Shown: piece after piece, positions 26,265 through 35,114 of the stretch
Position numbering within the stretch: the first letter of the stretch is position 1
Layout: each line of letters opens with the position of its first letter
Source: Pseudaeromonas sp963677375
GTDB taxonomy: Bacteria > Pseudomonadota > Gammaproteobacteria > Enterobacterales > Aeromonadaceae
DNA length: 64,000 nt
Assembly (NCBI GenBank): GCA_963677375.2
Contig: CAXXIF010000003.1
Coordinates: 62,001-126,000, forward strand
Reading direction: 5' to 3'
Notes under the pieces: generated by a model
What the model was told of the DNA's origin: nothing
The model's database searches: none
The model's input: the letters and a program-made list of their open reading frames with translations, nothing else
Program-made: the position numbers and the translations under genes

Positions 26265-27839
26265 CTAGGCTGGATCTGACGCCCCGGCATCTTGCCGGGT
26301 TAGCCACAAGGTTTCAATGCGATGGGAACGCACCGCCACGACAGTAATACGCCAGCCATCAAGATCCAAGACCTCATCCACGGCTGGCAATCTCTGCAAC
26401 CAATCCATCAACCAACCGGCTAGGGTGTGATAGTGGGCCGTGGCCGGTGCAGGAAAACCAATCCGGCGCTGCAGATCTTGCAGCAGGCAATCGCCGCTGA
26501 CATGGTAACTATCCGGCCCCAGTACCACGAAGTCATCATCCTCTTCACCGGTTTCCGGCAGCTTACCGGCAATCTCTTCCATGATGTCCCGGATCGACGC
26601 AATCCCTTCAAAGTTACCGAATTCGTCCAGCACAAATGCCAGATAATTCTTGGCCAGACGAAATTGCTCCAATGCATTGAGCACATTGATGGTCTCGGGC
26701 AGGCAGAGGGGTTGTTGCACCAGTTGTTCGAGCTTGAGCTCCTGTTTACTAAGCAGTAGAGCCAATACATCACGCTTGCGGATGATCCCCAGTGGTTGAT
26801 CCTTGTTCCCCTCGCGGATCGCCACCAGGCGGGAGTGTGGCGTTTCGGCCAAGCGTTGCAGGATCTGCTCTTCCGGTTCAGAGAGGTCTAGCATCTCGAC
26901 ATCCCGACGCACCGTCATCACAGCACGAATGGGCAACGAGGAAAGCTGCAATACCCGAGAGATCATCTCCTTCTCTTCATCGGCAAACATGCTTTCATCG
27001 GCCCCCGGCAACAGGGACTCCTGAAAGCTTCCGCTCTCCTGTTGCTTGCTATCGCCGAGCAACCGCATCACCAATTCAGCGGTGCGTTCGCGGCGACGCA
27101 GTTTACCCTGCAACAACTTGCTTTGATTGGAGCGAGCGACCTGGTTAAACAACTCGATCAGGATCGAGAAGCCAATCGCTGCGTAGAGGTATCCCTTGGG
27201 AATATGAAAGCCAAAACCTTCAGCGATCAGGCTGAAGCCGATCATCAGCAGGAAACCCAGACAGAGGATCACCAGGGTTGGATGCCGATTAACAAACAGG
27301 GTCAACGGTTTGCTGGTCCACATCATGATGCCGATGGCGATGGTGACTGCCAGCATCATCACGGACAGATGCTCGGCCATGCCCACGGCGGTGATTACAG
27401 CATCCAGCGAAAAGACGGCATCGAGCACCACAATTTGCGCCACCACGGTCCAGAACGCCGCATACACCTTGCTCTCGCCATCGCCATGCAGCTCACCCTC
27501 CAGGCGCCCGTGCAGCTCCCGCGTTGCCTTGAACAGCAGGAACAAGCCGCCGACGAGCAGGATCAGATCCCGCCCCGAGAAGTCATGGTTAAACAGAGTA
27601 AGAAGCGGCGCCGTCAGACGCACCAGCCAGGAGAGACTGACCAGCAGTACCATGCGCATCAGCAAGGCTAGACCCAACCCCATGCGCCGGGCTCGGTCGC
27701 GCATCTCGGGAGGTAACTTTTCCGCCAAAATGGCGATGAACAGCAGGTTATCGATCCCCAGAACAATCTCGAGAACCACCAGCGTCAGCAGACCCAACCA
27801 GGCGGTCGGATCCATCATCCAGGCAAAATCAAACATCAT
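26265..27839 (-). CDS. TerC family membrane protein with CBS and CorC_HlyC domains
   Basis: 524 residues, resembling E. coli YegH/YoaE. The first 230 residues form a TerC-type domain with metal-site acidic residues in LEIVLGIDNLLFIAILA and VVLDAVFSLDAVITAVG. A CBS pair follows at about 305-430 (MTVRRDVEMLDLS, IRKRDVLALLLS, LAFVLDEFGNFEGIAS). The C-terminal CorC_HlyC module lies at about 440-515. A role in metal-ion export or insertion is likely from family knowledge; the ion is not known. It stands alone, with a hairpin after the stop. Confidence 0.88.
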   Translation of the reverse strand: MMFDFAWMMDPTAWLGLLTLVVLEIVLGIDNLLFIAILAEKLPPEMRDRARRMGLGLALLMRMVLLVSLSWLVRLTAPLLTLFNHDFSGRDLILLVGGLFLLFKATRELHGRLEGELHGDGESKVYAAFWTVVAQIVVLDAVFSLDAVITAVGMAEHLSVMMLAVTIAIGIMMWTSKPLTLFVNRHPTLVILCLGFLLMIGFSLIAEGFGFHIPKGYLYAAIGFSILIELFNQVARSNQSKLLQGKLRRRERTAELVMRLLGDSKQQESGSFQESLLPGADESMFADEEKEMISRVLQLSSLPIRAVMTVRRDVEMLDLSEPEEQILQRLAETPHSRLVAIREGNKDQPLGIIRKRDVLALLLSKQELKLEQLVQQPLCLPETINVLNALEQFRLAKNYLAFVLDEFGNFEGIASIRDIMEEIAGKLPETGEEDDDFVVLGPDSYHVSGDCLLQDLQRRIGFPAPATAHYHTLAGWLMDWLQRLPAVDEVLDLDGWRITVVAVRSHRIETLWLTRQDAGASDPA

Positions 27840-28010
27840 GACTCCACAGCAACATCAAGGACAAAACCAGATAAAATAAACATGGCATCAGCGCTCTGTT
27901 ACGGCCGTAGGGGAATGATGACAAGCATCCGGAGGTAACCGGTGTTCCGTCAGGGAGAAAGAAGAAAAGTAGCACGAAGGACTACTGTCACTGTTCATAG
28001 GGGCCTCATC

Positions 28011-28049
28011 AAAAAAAAACACCGCCACAGAGTATGTGGAGCGGTGTTT
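28011..28049 (-). terminator. Terminator after queC
   Basis: The minus strand folds AACACCGCTCCACA with TGTGGCGGTGTT around a small loop and continues into nine U residues (plus-strand A9 at 28011-28019). Confidence 0.9.
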
Positions 28050-28089
28050 CTGGTCAATCACTGCAATGAGTCGCGCAAAAAAGAGGGCT

Positions 28090-28821
28090 TCAGGACGCTA
28101 ATTTAGCCGCCAGTTGTGCCTGGATCTGCTCTTGGTCGGCCAGATAGGCCTGCAAGCCCCGGGCACGTAATTCACACGCCGGACACTCGCCACACCCTTC
28201 ACCCACCAGACCGTTGTAGCAAGTCAGAGTCCGCTCACGTACATAATCCAAGCGACCATAGCGATCCGCCAGGGCCCAGGTCTGGGCCTTGTTCAGCCAC
28301 ATCAGGGGAGTCACCAACTGGATCGGTTTTTCCAGACCCAAACAGAGCGCCTGATTTAACGCCTTGACGAACTCATCGCGACAATCAGGATATCCCGAGA
28401 AGTCAGTCTCGCAGACGCCGGTGATCACGGCCTCGGCACCCACCTGATAGGCATAGACAGCGGCCAGAGTCAGAAACAAAATGTTGCGCCCCGGCACAAA
28501 GGTGTTGGGCAAGCCGTTATCCTGCAGCGCCGAGCTCACCGGTATGGCATCCCGGGTCAACGAGGAGATGGCCAATTCGTTGAGCAAGGAGAGATCCAGC
28601 ACCTTGTGGGCCGTCACGCCCAGCTCGGCGGCGATAGCCCGGGCCACATCGATCTCCTGACTATGGCGTTGACCATAGTTGAAGGTGATGGCGTGGACCT
28701 CCTGATAGTGTGCCAGGGCCTGGATCAGGCAAGTGGTACTGTCCTGACCGCCACTGAAGACCACCACAGCCTTGCTGACTCGGGTGTCGGCATTTGCCGG
28801 AAAAGGAGAAAAACCACTCAT
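28090..28821 (-). CDS. queC: 7-cyano-7-deazaguanine synthase QueC
   Basis: Converts 7-carboxy-7-deazaguanine to preQ0 with ATP and ammonia in queuosine synthesis. The 243-residue protein has the PP-loop VVVFSGGQDSTTCL near residue 20 and a C-terminal zinc site, CYNGLVGEGCGECPACELR. No preQ1 riboswitch is visible upstream, as the gene follows rluB by 12 bp. Confidence 0.97.
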   Translation of the reverse strand: MSGFSPFPANADTRVSKAVVVFSGGQDSTTCLIQALAHYQEVHAITFNYGQRHSQEIDVARAIAAELGVTAHKVLDLSLLNELAISSLTRDAIPVSSALQDNGLPNTFVPGRNILFLTLAAVYAYQVGAEAVITGVCETDFSGYPDCRDEFVKALNQALCLGLEKPIQLVTPLMWLNKAQTWALADRYGRLDYVRERTLTCYNGLVGEGCGECPACELRARGLQAYLADQEQIQAQLAAKLAS

Positions 28822-28833
28822 CCCGGCGACTCC

Positions 28834-29874
28834 TTAACCGCGCGGCTTACGCGGCGCAGGCCGGCGTTCGCTGCTACGGGGTACTTCTGTGCTGCTGCCC
28901 AAGCGGGTACGTTGCGCCTGAGAGCGGGGCGGACGCTTGGTCACAGGCTTAGCCGCTGCCGGCCCGTCCAGAGAGACGCCGCCACCATAGTTACGCTCTG
29001 GATGCGCCTGACGGTTATCGGAATGCTGCAACTCACGGTGCTTGCGTACCGCTCGGCGGATCTGGGCGCTCTGCTTGAACTGGCTACGCTTGTCATCCAC
29101 CAGCACCTTGCTGCGGGTTTCCGGCTGCAAACCCACCAACTCGCGCAGGTAGTTCACCTTGTCGAGGGGCAGTTCCATCCAACCACCACGGGGCATGCTC
29201 TTCTCGAGTTTGACATCGCCATAACGGACGCGGATCAGACGGCTGACCTGCACTTCCTGAGTCTCCCACAGGCGGCGAACTTCCCGATTCCGGCCTTCTT
29301 GCAGGGTCACGTTGAACCAGTTGTTCAGCCCTTCCCCGCCCGCGCGGACTATCTTGTCAAACTTGGCGGGACCATCTTCGAGCTGCACACCCAGGCGCAG
29401 ACGATTGAGCATCTTGTCGTCGACTTCACCAAATATCCGTACCGCATATTCCCGCTCCACTTCGTGGCGGGGATGCATCAGACGGTTAGCCAGCTCACCA
29501 TCGGTAGTGAACAGCAGCAGACCTGAGGTATTGACGTCCAGACGACCCACGGCCACCCAGCGTGCATCCTGAATGCGGGGCAGACGATCAAAGACCGTAG
29601 GACGTCCTTCCGGGTCCTTACGGGTACACATTTCGCCATCCGGCTTGTGATAGGCCAGTACCCGACAAATCACATCTTCGGCAGGCTTGGCCGTGATGGC
29701 GTGGCCATCAATCCGGATAGCCACGCTCGGTCCAACCCGATCACCCAGGGTTGCGATCTTGCCATCCACACTGACCCGTCCTTCGGTGATCAGTGTTTCC
29801 ATCTCGCGGCGGGAGCCGATACCGGCCCGCGCCAAAACTTTTTGCAACTTTTCACTCTGCAACTTATCACTCAT
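28834..29874 (-). CDS. rluB: 23S rRNA pseudouridine(2605) synthase RluB
   Basis: The family makes pseudouridine 2605 in 23S rRNA. An N-terminal S4 RNA-binding domain (KLQKVLARAGIGSRREME) is followed by the RsuA/RluB catalytic core with the nucleophilic Asp in GRLDVNTSGLLLFT. The C-terminal tail is basic and rich in Arg, Pro and Ser. I set the start at MSDKLQSEKLQ (29874) by family alignment; frames 9 and 39 bp longer exist (29883, 29913). A perfect 9-bp stem (TCATCGCCG with CGGCGATGA) lies upstream near 29960. Confidence 0.93.
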   Translation of the reverse strand: MSDKLQSEKLQKVLARAGIGSRREMETLITEGRVSVDGKIATLGDRVGPSVAIRIDGHAITAKPAEDVICRVLAYHKPDGEMCTRKDPEGRPTVFDRLPRIQDARWVAVGRLDVNTSGLLLFTTDGELANRLMHPRHEVEREYAVRIFGEVDDKMLNRLRLGVQLEDGPAKFDKIVRAGGEGLNNWFNVTLQEGRNREVRRLWETQEVQVSRLIRVRYGDVKLEKSMPRGGWMELPLDKVNYLRELVGLQPETRSKVLVDDKRSQFKQSAQIRRAVRKHRELQHSDNRQAHPERNYGGGVSLDGPAAAKPVTKRPPRSQAQRTRLGSSTEVPRSSERRPAPRKPRG

Positions 29875-29987
29875 GGTGTTCATCTCTGTATGTGCGACAT
29901 TCCAGACATCCATGTCCGGGTGGTGCCGCCGGGAGTCTTGACTCCATCATGGGGCTCATCGCCGTCTCGGCGATGAAAAAATATCCC

Positions 29988-30608
29988 TTACAGGAAGGGA
30001 GTCGGATCGCCTGCGCCGTGGCGAACCACATCGGCGTTATCCTCTGAAAAATCGACGACCGTGGTGGGCTGTTCACCCAAATAACCACCGTCAATAATCA
30101 AATCAACTACTTGCTCCAGACGATCCCGGATCTCGTAGGGATCGGATTCTGCGACCTCGGAGCCCGGCAAAATCAACGTCGAAGACATCAGTGGCTCACC
30201 CAGTGCCGCCAGTAACGCCTGGGCAATTGGATTTTCCGGTACCCGAATGCCGATGGTCTTTTTCTTCTCGTTCATCAAGCGACGAGGGACTTCCTTGGTC
30301 GCCTTGAGAATGAAGGTATAAGGACCCGGAGTGTTGTTCTTGATCAGGCGGAAGGCCTGATTATCCACCTTGGCGTAAAGCGACAACTCGGAGAGATCCC
30401 GACAGACCAGGGTGAAGTTGTGGCTGCTATCCAGATGACGAATGCGGCAGATGCGCTCCAGCGCCGCCTTGTTTTCCAGCAGACAGCCCAGTGCATAACC
30501 GGAGTCCGTCGGATAGATGGCGACACCGCCACTGCGGATCAGCGCCACGGCCTGATTGATCAGCCGGGTTTGCGGGTTTTCAGGATGGATAGCGAAAAAT
30601 TGGCTCAT
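29988..30608 (-). CDS. yciO: Sua5/YciO/YrdC family protein YciO
   Basis: 206 residues of the YrdC-like fold, with GGVAIYPTDSGYALGC for nucleotide binding and the KKKTIGIRVPEN and TLILPGSEVAES motifs. YrdC-family proteins make threonylcarbamoyl-AMP for tRNA t6A. YciO lies in a separate branch whose physiological role is less clear. Its ATG overlaps the rnm stop (ATGA), so the pair is coupled. Confidence 0.93.
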   Translation of the reverse strand: MSQFFAIHPENPQTRLINQAVALIRSGGVAIYPTDSGYALGCLLENKAALERICRIRHLDSSHNFTLVCRDLSELSLYAKVDNQAFRLIKNNTPGPYTFILKATKEVPRRLMNEKKKTIGIRVPENPIAQALLAALGEPLMSSTLILPGSEVAESDPYEIRDRLEQVVDLIIDGGYLGEQPTTVVDFSEDNADVVRHGAGDPTPFL

Positions 30609-31495
30609 AATTCCTCCCGGAATGTCGAGGACTCATCGACGTCATCACGGGGAGCGACGTCCGAGTCAAGAAAGGCATGCCATACAGGCGAGACATCTTT
30701 GGGCAACCAGAGATTACGTCCCAACTCCTGCCAGGAGGTCGGGGCATGAAAATCCGAACCCACCGAGGCCAGCAGTTGGTGCTCGCGGCACCACAGTCCC
30801 AGATTAGCCCGATCTTGGGGGCTTTGCTGAGGCAAACTAACCTCCATGGCATCACCGCCCATCTCTTTAAAAAGAGCCAATAGACGTTTAAGCCACTTGG
30901 TAGAAAGTTTATAGCGACCAGGATGGGCAAGTACAGCCAAACCTCCGGCCGCGTGGATCACCGCAATCGCCTCGGCGATGCTGATCCAGTCATGGGGCAC
31001 ATACGCCTTACCACCACGGCCAATATAGAGATCGAAGGCCTTCTGCTGAGTCCGGCAATGACCCGCCTCCACCAGATAGCGGGCAAAATGCGCCCGGGTC
31101 AGGCTGGCGCCATTGGCTAGTGCCAGAGCACCTTCATAACCCTGTTCAATGCGCTGTTTGGCCAAGCGCCGTCCCAGTTCAATCCCTCTCGCCTCACGAG
31201 CTGCCTCCTGACGCTGGATCACTTCCGCCAGAGCCGGGGAGTTGACATCGATATTCAAACCGACGACATGGATCTCCAGGGCTTCCCAACTGGTCGAGAG
31301 TTCAATACCGGCGATCAGCGTCAACGGCAGCGCCTCGTCTTCGATGGTCTGAGCCGCTTCGGCCAAGCCCGCGACCGTGTCATGATCGGTGAGTGCCAGC
31401 ACATCGATCCGTTGCAAAACCGCCCGGCGCATCAGCTCCGCTGGCGCGAGTCGACCATCGGAGGCCGTTGAATGACTATGTAGATCGATACGCAT
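30605..31495 (-). CDS. rnm: PHP-domain 5'-3' exoribonuclease RNase AM (YciV)
   Basis: PHP-fold phosphoesterase of 296 residues. Metal ligands are seen in MRIDLHSHSTASDGRLAP, ALTDHDTVAGL, AVLAHPGRYK and VGSDFHAPTSW. In E. coli it trims the 5' ends of rRNA precursors. I chose the ATG at 31495 (GGAA eight bases upstream) over one 18 bp earlier. It is divergent from the trp operon, as yciV is in E. coli. Confidence 0.93.
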   Translation of the reverse strand: MRIDLHSHSTASDGRLAPAELMRRAVLQRIDVLALTDHDTVAGLAEAAQTIEDEALPLTLIAGIELSTSWEALEIHVVGLNIDVNSPALAEVIQRQEAAREARGIELGRRLAKQRIEQGYEGALALANGASLTRAHFARYLVEAGHCRTQQKAFDLYIGRGGKAYVPHDWISIAEAIAVIHAAGGLAVLAHPGRYKLSTKWLKRLLALFKEMGGDAMEVSLPQQSPQDRANLGLWCREHQLLASVGSDFHAPTSWQELGRNLWLPKDVSPVWHAFLDSDVAPRDDVDESSTFREEL

Positions 31496-31520
31496 CAGAG
31501 AGTTCCACCACAAAAGAAAC

Positions 31521-31550
31521 TTGACAAACTTCCGGCTTTATCGTTTTACT
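31521..31550 (+). promoter_or_regulatory. Predicted trp operon promoter
   Basis: A consensus TTGACA -35 (31521-31526) and a TTTACT -10 (31545-31550) are 18 bp apart, 57 bp upstream of the leader peptide. I see no clear TrpR operator (no CTAGTTAACTAG-like palindrome), so repression by TrpR is not supported by sequence. Confidence 0.65.
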
Positions 31551-31607
31551 GTAGCCACTTGACGGGATATACCGTCGCACAACTTCAGTCATCCAAGGAC
31601 GTTTTAC

Positions 31608-31661
31608 ATGACACAGCAGCTCACCCTAAACATGCGTTGGTGGTGGCACACTCCCAAATAA
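31608..31661 (+). CDS. trpL: trp operon leader peptide
   Basis: A 17-residue peptide, MTQQLTLNMRWWWHTPK, with three Trp codons in a row and AAGGA nine bases upstream. Ribosome stalling at UGG UGG UGG when charged tRNA-Trp is low would expose region 2 of the leader RNA. GCGGGC right after the stop (31662-31667) can pair with GCCCGC at 31722-31727 and prevent the terminator. Confidence 0.95.
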   Translation: MTQQLTLNMRWWWHTPK

Positions 31662-31716
31662 GCGGGCGTGGGACTTTTGCTATGTCAAAAAACGGTTAAG
31701 CAGACAGAATACCCAG

Positions 31717-31747
31717 AAAAAGCCCGCCAGGAACCGCGGGCTTTTTT
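31717..31747 (+). terminator. trp attenuator
   Basis: Terminator hairpin AAAAAGCCCGC with GCGGGCTTTTTT, loop CAGGAACC. The 5' arm is shared with the antiterminator described at the leader peptide. A competing 1:2 pairing (TCCCA 31652-31656 with TGGGA 31669-31673) completes a classical attenuation switch. Confidence 0.93.
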
Positions 31748-31770
31748 ATTATCCGGTAAACAGGGACGAG

Positions 31771-31809
31771 ATGAAACAAAAACACAACAAACAGACCTGG
31801 CGATGGTGA
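31771..31809 (+). CDS. Possible second Trp-containing leader ORF
   Basis: A 12-codon frame, MKQKHNKQTWRW, just beyond the attenuator, with two Trp codons among its last three. A weak purine-rich GGGACGAG precedes the ATG. No strong second terminator follows, only a weak stem before TTTTT near 31832. It may be translated or may be chance. Confidence 0.3.
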   Translation: MKQKHNKQTWRW

Positions 31810-31860
31810 GGACAACTTAGGCAACACGTTGTTTTTACTTATTTAATGAAGGATATCGCC

Positions 31861-31923
31861 ATGCAACTGTTCTGCACTGTCCAACCACAGGACACACACC
31901 CGGAGGCTCTGCATCATGACTGA
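31861..31923 (+). CDS. Possible 20-codon ORF overlapping the trpE start
   Basis: The frame MQLFCTVQPQDTHPEALHHD has a good AAGGA nine bases upstream. Its TGA lies 3 bp inside trpE, overlapping the trpE ATG region by 8 bp. The same 8-bp overlap joins trpE-trpG and trpG-trpD. This fits translational coupling into trpE, but no protein family is recognised. Confidence 0.35.
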   Translation: MQLFCTVQPQDTHPEALHHD

Positions 31924-33502
31924 GCTGCATCCCAACCATCTACACGCCTTGGTGAACGACGCCGCTTATGTCGCCGACCCCTTGGCACTGTTTACTCAAT
32001 TGACCACGGCGAACGACAACAGTCTGCTGCTGGAGTCTGCCGAAATTGACACCAAGGCCGGCACCCAGAGCCTGCTGCTCATCGACAGCTGTGTGCGCCT
32101 GACCTGCCACGGCCTGAGCGTCGAAGCCGAGGCGTTGAATCGCAACGGGCTGGCGGTTCTGGATCGTCTGCAAAGCGGTCTCAGCAACGCGGTCCAGCAA
32201 GTACGCCAAGGCAACCAGCTGACGCTGAACTTCCCGCCCATCGATACCGATCAGGATGAAGACAGTCGTCTCAAGGCATTGTCAGTACTGGATACCCTGC
32301 GCACCCTGCTGACTCAACTGCATTGTGAACAGGGCCAGGAGGCTATCTTCCTCGGCGGCATCTTTGCCTATGACCTGATTGCCAACTACGAAACCCTGCC
32401 GGGGGCTCGCGAAGCCAGCAACGACTGCCCGGATTTTTGTTTCTATGTGGCCGAGACCCTGATCCATATCGATCATCGTCTCAAGCGCAGCCAACTGCGC
32501 GCCGTCGCCTTCGGCGGCGACGAGTTCGCGGATGAATTCCAGCGCTTGCAGGCGCGAATTGAAACCCTGAGTGCGCGCTGCAACCATTTTGTCGCCCCCG
32601 AGTTGCCGGTTGCCCTGCCGCTGGATGGCAAAATCACCACCAACCGTGACGACAAAGCGTTCTGCGCCGATGTGGAACGCTTGAAGGGCAATATCCGCAA
32701 AGGTGACATCTTCCAGGTGGTGCCTTCCCGCAGCTTCTCCCTGCCCTGCCCGCAACCACTGCTGGCCTACCGCCAGTTGAAGAAGACCAACCCCAGCCCC
32801 TACATGTTCTACATGAACGATCGAGACTTCACCCTGTTCGGTGCCTCACCGGAGAGTGCAGTGAAATTTGAAGCTCAAAATCGTCAGGTAGAAATGTACC
32901 CGATTGCCGGGACCCGCCGTCGCGGCTTCAATGCCGATGGCAGCATCAATCTGGATCTGGATGGCCGTATCGAGCTGGAGCTGCGTCAGGATGGCAAGGA
33001 AACTGCCGAGCATCTGATGCTGGTCGATTTGGCGCGTAACGATATCGCCCGTATCAGCGAGCCCGGCAGCCGCTATGTACGCGACTTGCTGAAAGTCGAT
33101 CGCTACAGCCACGTCATGCACCTGGTCTCCAAGGTGGTCGGCACCCTGCGTCACGATCTGGATGCTCTGCATGCCTATCAGGCCTGCATGAACATGGGCA
33201 CCCTGACCGGCGCCCCGAAGATCCGCGCCTCCGAGCTCATCCGCGAGGTCGAAGGTGAACGACGCGGCAGTTACGGCGGTGCGGTCGGTTATCTCTCCGG
33301 CAACGGTGACATGGACACCTGCATCGTCATCCGCTCCGCCTTTGTCAAACACGGCGTGGCCCACGTCCAGGCCGGAGCCGGTGTGGTCTATGATTCCCGC
33401 CCTCAGGCGGAAGCCGATGAAACCCGCAGCAAGGCAGCCGCCGTGCTCAACGCCATTGCACTGGCCCACGGCAAGACTCTCGCGGAGGTGACCCATGGCT
33501 AA
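31916..33502 (+). CDS. trpE: Anthranilate synthase component I
   Basis: Converts chorismate to anthranilate with ammonia supplied by TrpG. The 528-residue protein has an N-terminal Trp-feedback motif (LLLESAEI) and the chorismate-binding core with FQVVPSRSF, SPYMFYMN, PIAGTRRRG and NMGTLTGAPKIRA. GGAGG precedes the ATG. First gene of trpEGD(CF)BA. It overlaps trpG by 8 bp. Confidence 0.98.
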   Translation: MTELHPNHLHALVNDAAYVADPLALFTQLTTANDNSLLLESAEIDTKAGTQSLLLIDSCVRLTCHGLSVEAEALNRNGLAVLDRLQSGLSNAVQQVRQGNQLTLNFPPIDTDQDEDSRLKALSVLDTLRTLLTQLHCEQGQEAIFLGGIFAYDLIANYETLPGAREASNDCPDFCFYVAETLIHIDHRLKRSQLRAVAFGGDEFADEFQRLQARIETLSARCNHFVAPELPVALPLDGKITTNRDDKAFCADVERLKGNIRKGDIFQVVPSRSFSLPCPQPLLAYRQLKKTNPSPYMFYMNDRDFTLFGASPESAVKFEAQNRQVEMYPIAGTRRRGFNADGSINLDLDGRIELELRQDGKETAEHLMLVDLARNDIARISEPGSRYVRDLLKVDRYSHVMHLVSKVVGTLRHDLDALHAYQACMNMGTLTGAPKIRASELIREVEGERRGSYGGAVGYLSGNGDMDTCIVIRSAFVKHGVAHVQAGAGVVYDSRPQAEADETRSKAAAVLNAIALAHGKTLAEVTHG

Positions 33503-34100
33503 GACCATTTTCCTGCTCGATAACTTCGATTCCTTCACCTACAACTTGGTGGATCAGTTCCGCAGCCTGGGCTGCGATGTACGCATCTATCGCAACAGCA
33601 TGCCAGCCGCGCAGATCTACGCCCAGATTGCCGCCTGTGGCGATGACGTAGTCCTGGTGCTCTCCCCCGGCCCAGGAGCCCCTCATGAGGCCGGTTGCAT
33701 GATCGAGCTCATCGGCCTGTGCCGTGGCAAGGTGCCCATTCTCGGCATCTGTCTGGGTCATCAAGCCATCTGCGAATACTACGGTGGCACCGTCGGCTCA
33801 GCCGGGGAAATCATCCACGGCAAGAGCTCGCTCATCGACCACAGTGGCCAGGATATGTTCAGCGGGTTCGCCAATCCGTTGCCGGTGGCTCGTTACCACT
33901 CGTTGGTCGCCACCTATGTCCCGGACGAGTTGGAGGTCGTCGCTCACTATAAGGAGATGCCGATGGCCGTGCTGCATCGCGCCGATCGGGTGCTGGGTTT
34001 CCAGTTCCATCCTGAATCCATCATGACCACCGAAGGCGCGCGGCTGCTCACCCAGAGCCTAGCCTTCATCACAGCTCCGCAGGAGGCAGCCCATGCATGA
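33495..34100 (+). CDS. trpG: Anthranilate synthase component II, glutamine amidotransferase
   Basis: Class I glutamine amidotransferase of 201 residues with the catalytic Cys in ILGICLGHQAICEYYGG and the His/Glu pair in FQFHPESIMT. It supplies ammonia to TrpE. Here it is separate from trpD, unlike the TrpGD fusion of E. coli. It overlaps both neighbours by 8 bp. Confidence 0.97.
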   Translation: MAKTIFLLDNFDSFTYNLVDQFRSLGCDVRIYRNSMPAAQIYAQIAACGDDVVLVLSPGPGAPHEAGCMIELIGLCRGKVPILGICLGHQAICEYYGGTVGSAGEIIHGKSSLIDHSGQDMFSGFANPLPVARYHSLVATYVPDELEVVAHYKEMPMAVLHRADRVLGFQFHPESIMTTEGARLLTQSLAFITAPQEAAHA

Positions 34101-35106
34101 GTCCCTGGAACAACTCTATCGCGGCGAGAGTCTCAGCCTTGACGCCAGTCAGGCACTGTTCGAGGTGCTGCTGCGTGGCGAGATGGACCCCATAGTGCTC
34201 TCGTCCCTGCTGACGGCCCTGAAGATGAAGGGTGAGGCGCCGAGCGAAATCGCCGGAGCCGCCAGCGCGCTGATCGCAGCCGCCAAGCCGTTCCCGCGCC
34301 CGGATTACCCCTTTTGCGATATCGTCGGTACCGGCGGTGATGGCCTGCACACCATCAATGTCTCCACCCTGTCGGCGCTGGTGGGTGCCGAATGTGGCAT
34401 CAAGGTCGCCAAACACGGCAACCGCAGCGTCTCCTCCAAGACCGGATCTTCGGATCTGCTGGATAAATTAGGCGTGCGCCTGGACATGAGCCCGGCCATA
34501 GCCCGCCGCTGTCTGGATGAAGAGAATGTCTGCTTCCTGTTTGCCCCCCAGTATCACAGCGCCATGCGTCATGCCATGCCGGTGCGGAACGCTCTGAAGA
34601 CCCGCACCATCTTCAACGTCTTGGGACCGCTCATTAATCCGGCGCGTCCCAGCTACCAGCTGATGGGGGTCTACAGCCCAGCCCTGGTCGCACCGATTGC
34701 CGAGACCCTGCGTCAATTGGGACTGGAGCGCGGCATGGTGGTCCATGGCTCAGGGCTGGACGAAATTGCCATTCATGGCAGCACCACAGTGGCCGAAATC
34801 ATCGATGGGGACATTCGCCATTACCATCTGAGCCCTGCCGATTTCGGTTTGCAGGAGTTCCCGCTGGAGGCCATTCGCGGTGGTGATCCGGAACAGAACC
34901 GCCTGATCAGTGAGGCTATCCTTGCCGGTCATGGTAGCGATGCCCAGAACAGTGCCATCGCCATCAATCTGGCTCCTCTGCTGGTCATGGGGGGGGTGAG
35001 CACCGATCTCAAGCAAGGCGCCGAGCGGGTGTTCACCACCCTGCGCAGCGGCAAGACCCTGGAGCGGGTTGGCCGCCTGGCGGCCCTAAGTCATAGCGAG
35101 GAGTAA
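34093..35106 (+). CDS. trpD: Anthranilate phosphoribosyltransferase
   Basis: 337 residues. The PRPP-binding loop is DIVGTGGDGLHTINVST, followed by KHGNRSVSSKTGSSDLL and the metal-binding HGSGLDEIAIHG. It transfers phosphoribose to anthranilate. It begins inside the 3' end of trpG and ends 8 bp before trpCF. Confidence 0.97.
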   Translation: MHESLEQLYRGESLSLDASQALFEVLLRGEMDPIVLSSLLTALKMKGEAPSEIAGAASALIAAAKPFPRPDYPFCDIVGTGGDGLHTINVSTLSALVGAECGIKVAKHGNRSVSSKTGSSDLLDKLGVRLDMSPAIARRCLDEENVCFLFAPQYHSAMRHAMPVRNALKTRTIFNVLGPLINPARPSYQLMGVYSPALVAPIAETLRQLGLERGMVVHGSGLDEIAIHGSTTVAEIIDGDIRHYHLSPADFGLQEFPLEAIRGGDPEQNRLISEAILAGHGSDAQNSAIAINLAPLLVMGGVSTDLKQGAERVFTTLRSGKTLERVGRLAALSHSEE

Positions 35107-35114
35107 GGAACCCC

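Noticed and set aside
31527..31607. TrpR operator in the trp promoter
   Set aside because: No palindrome resembling the E. coli operator is seen; only attenuation is supported.
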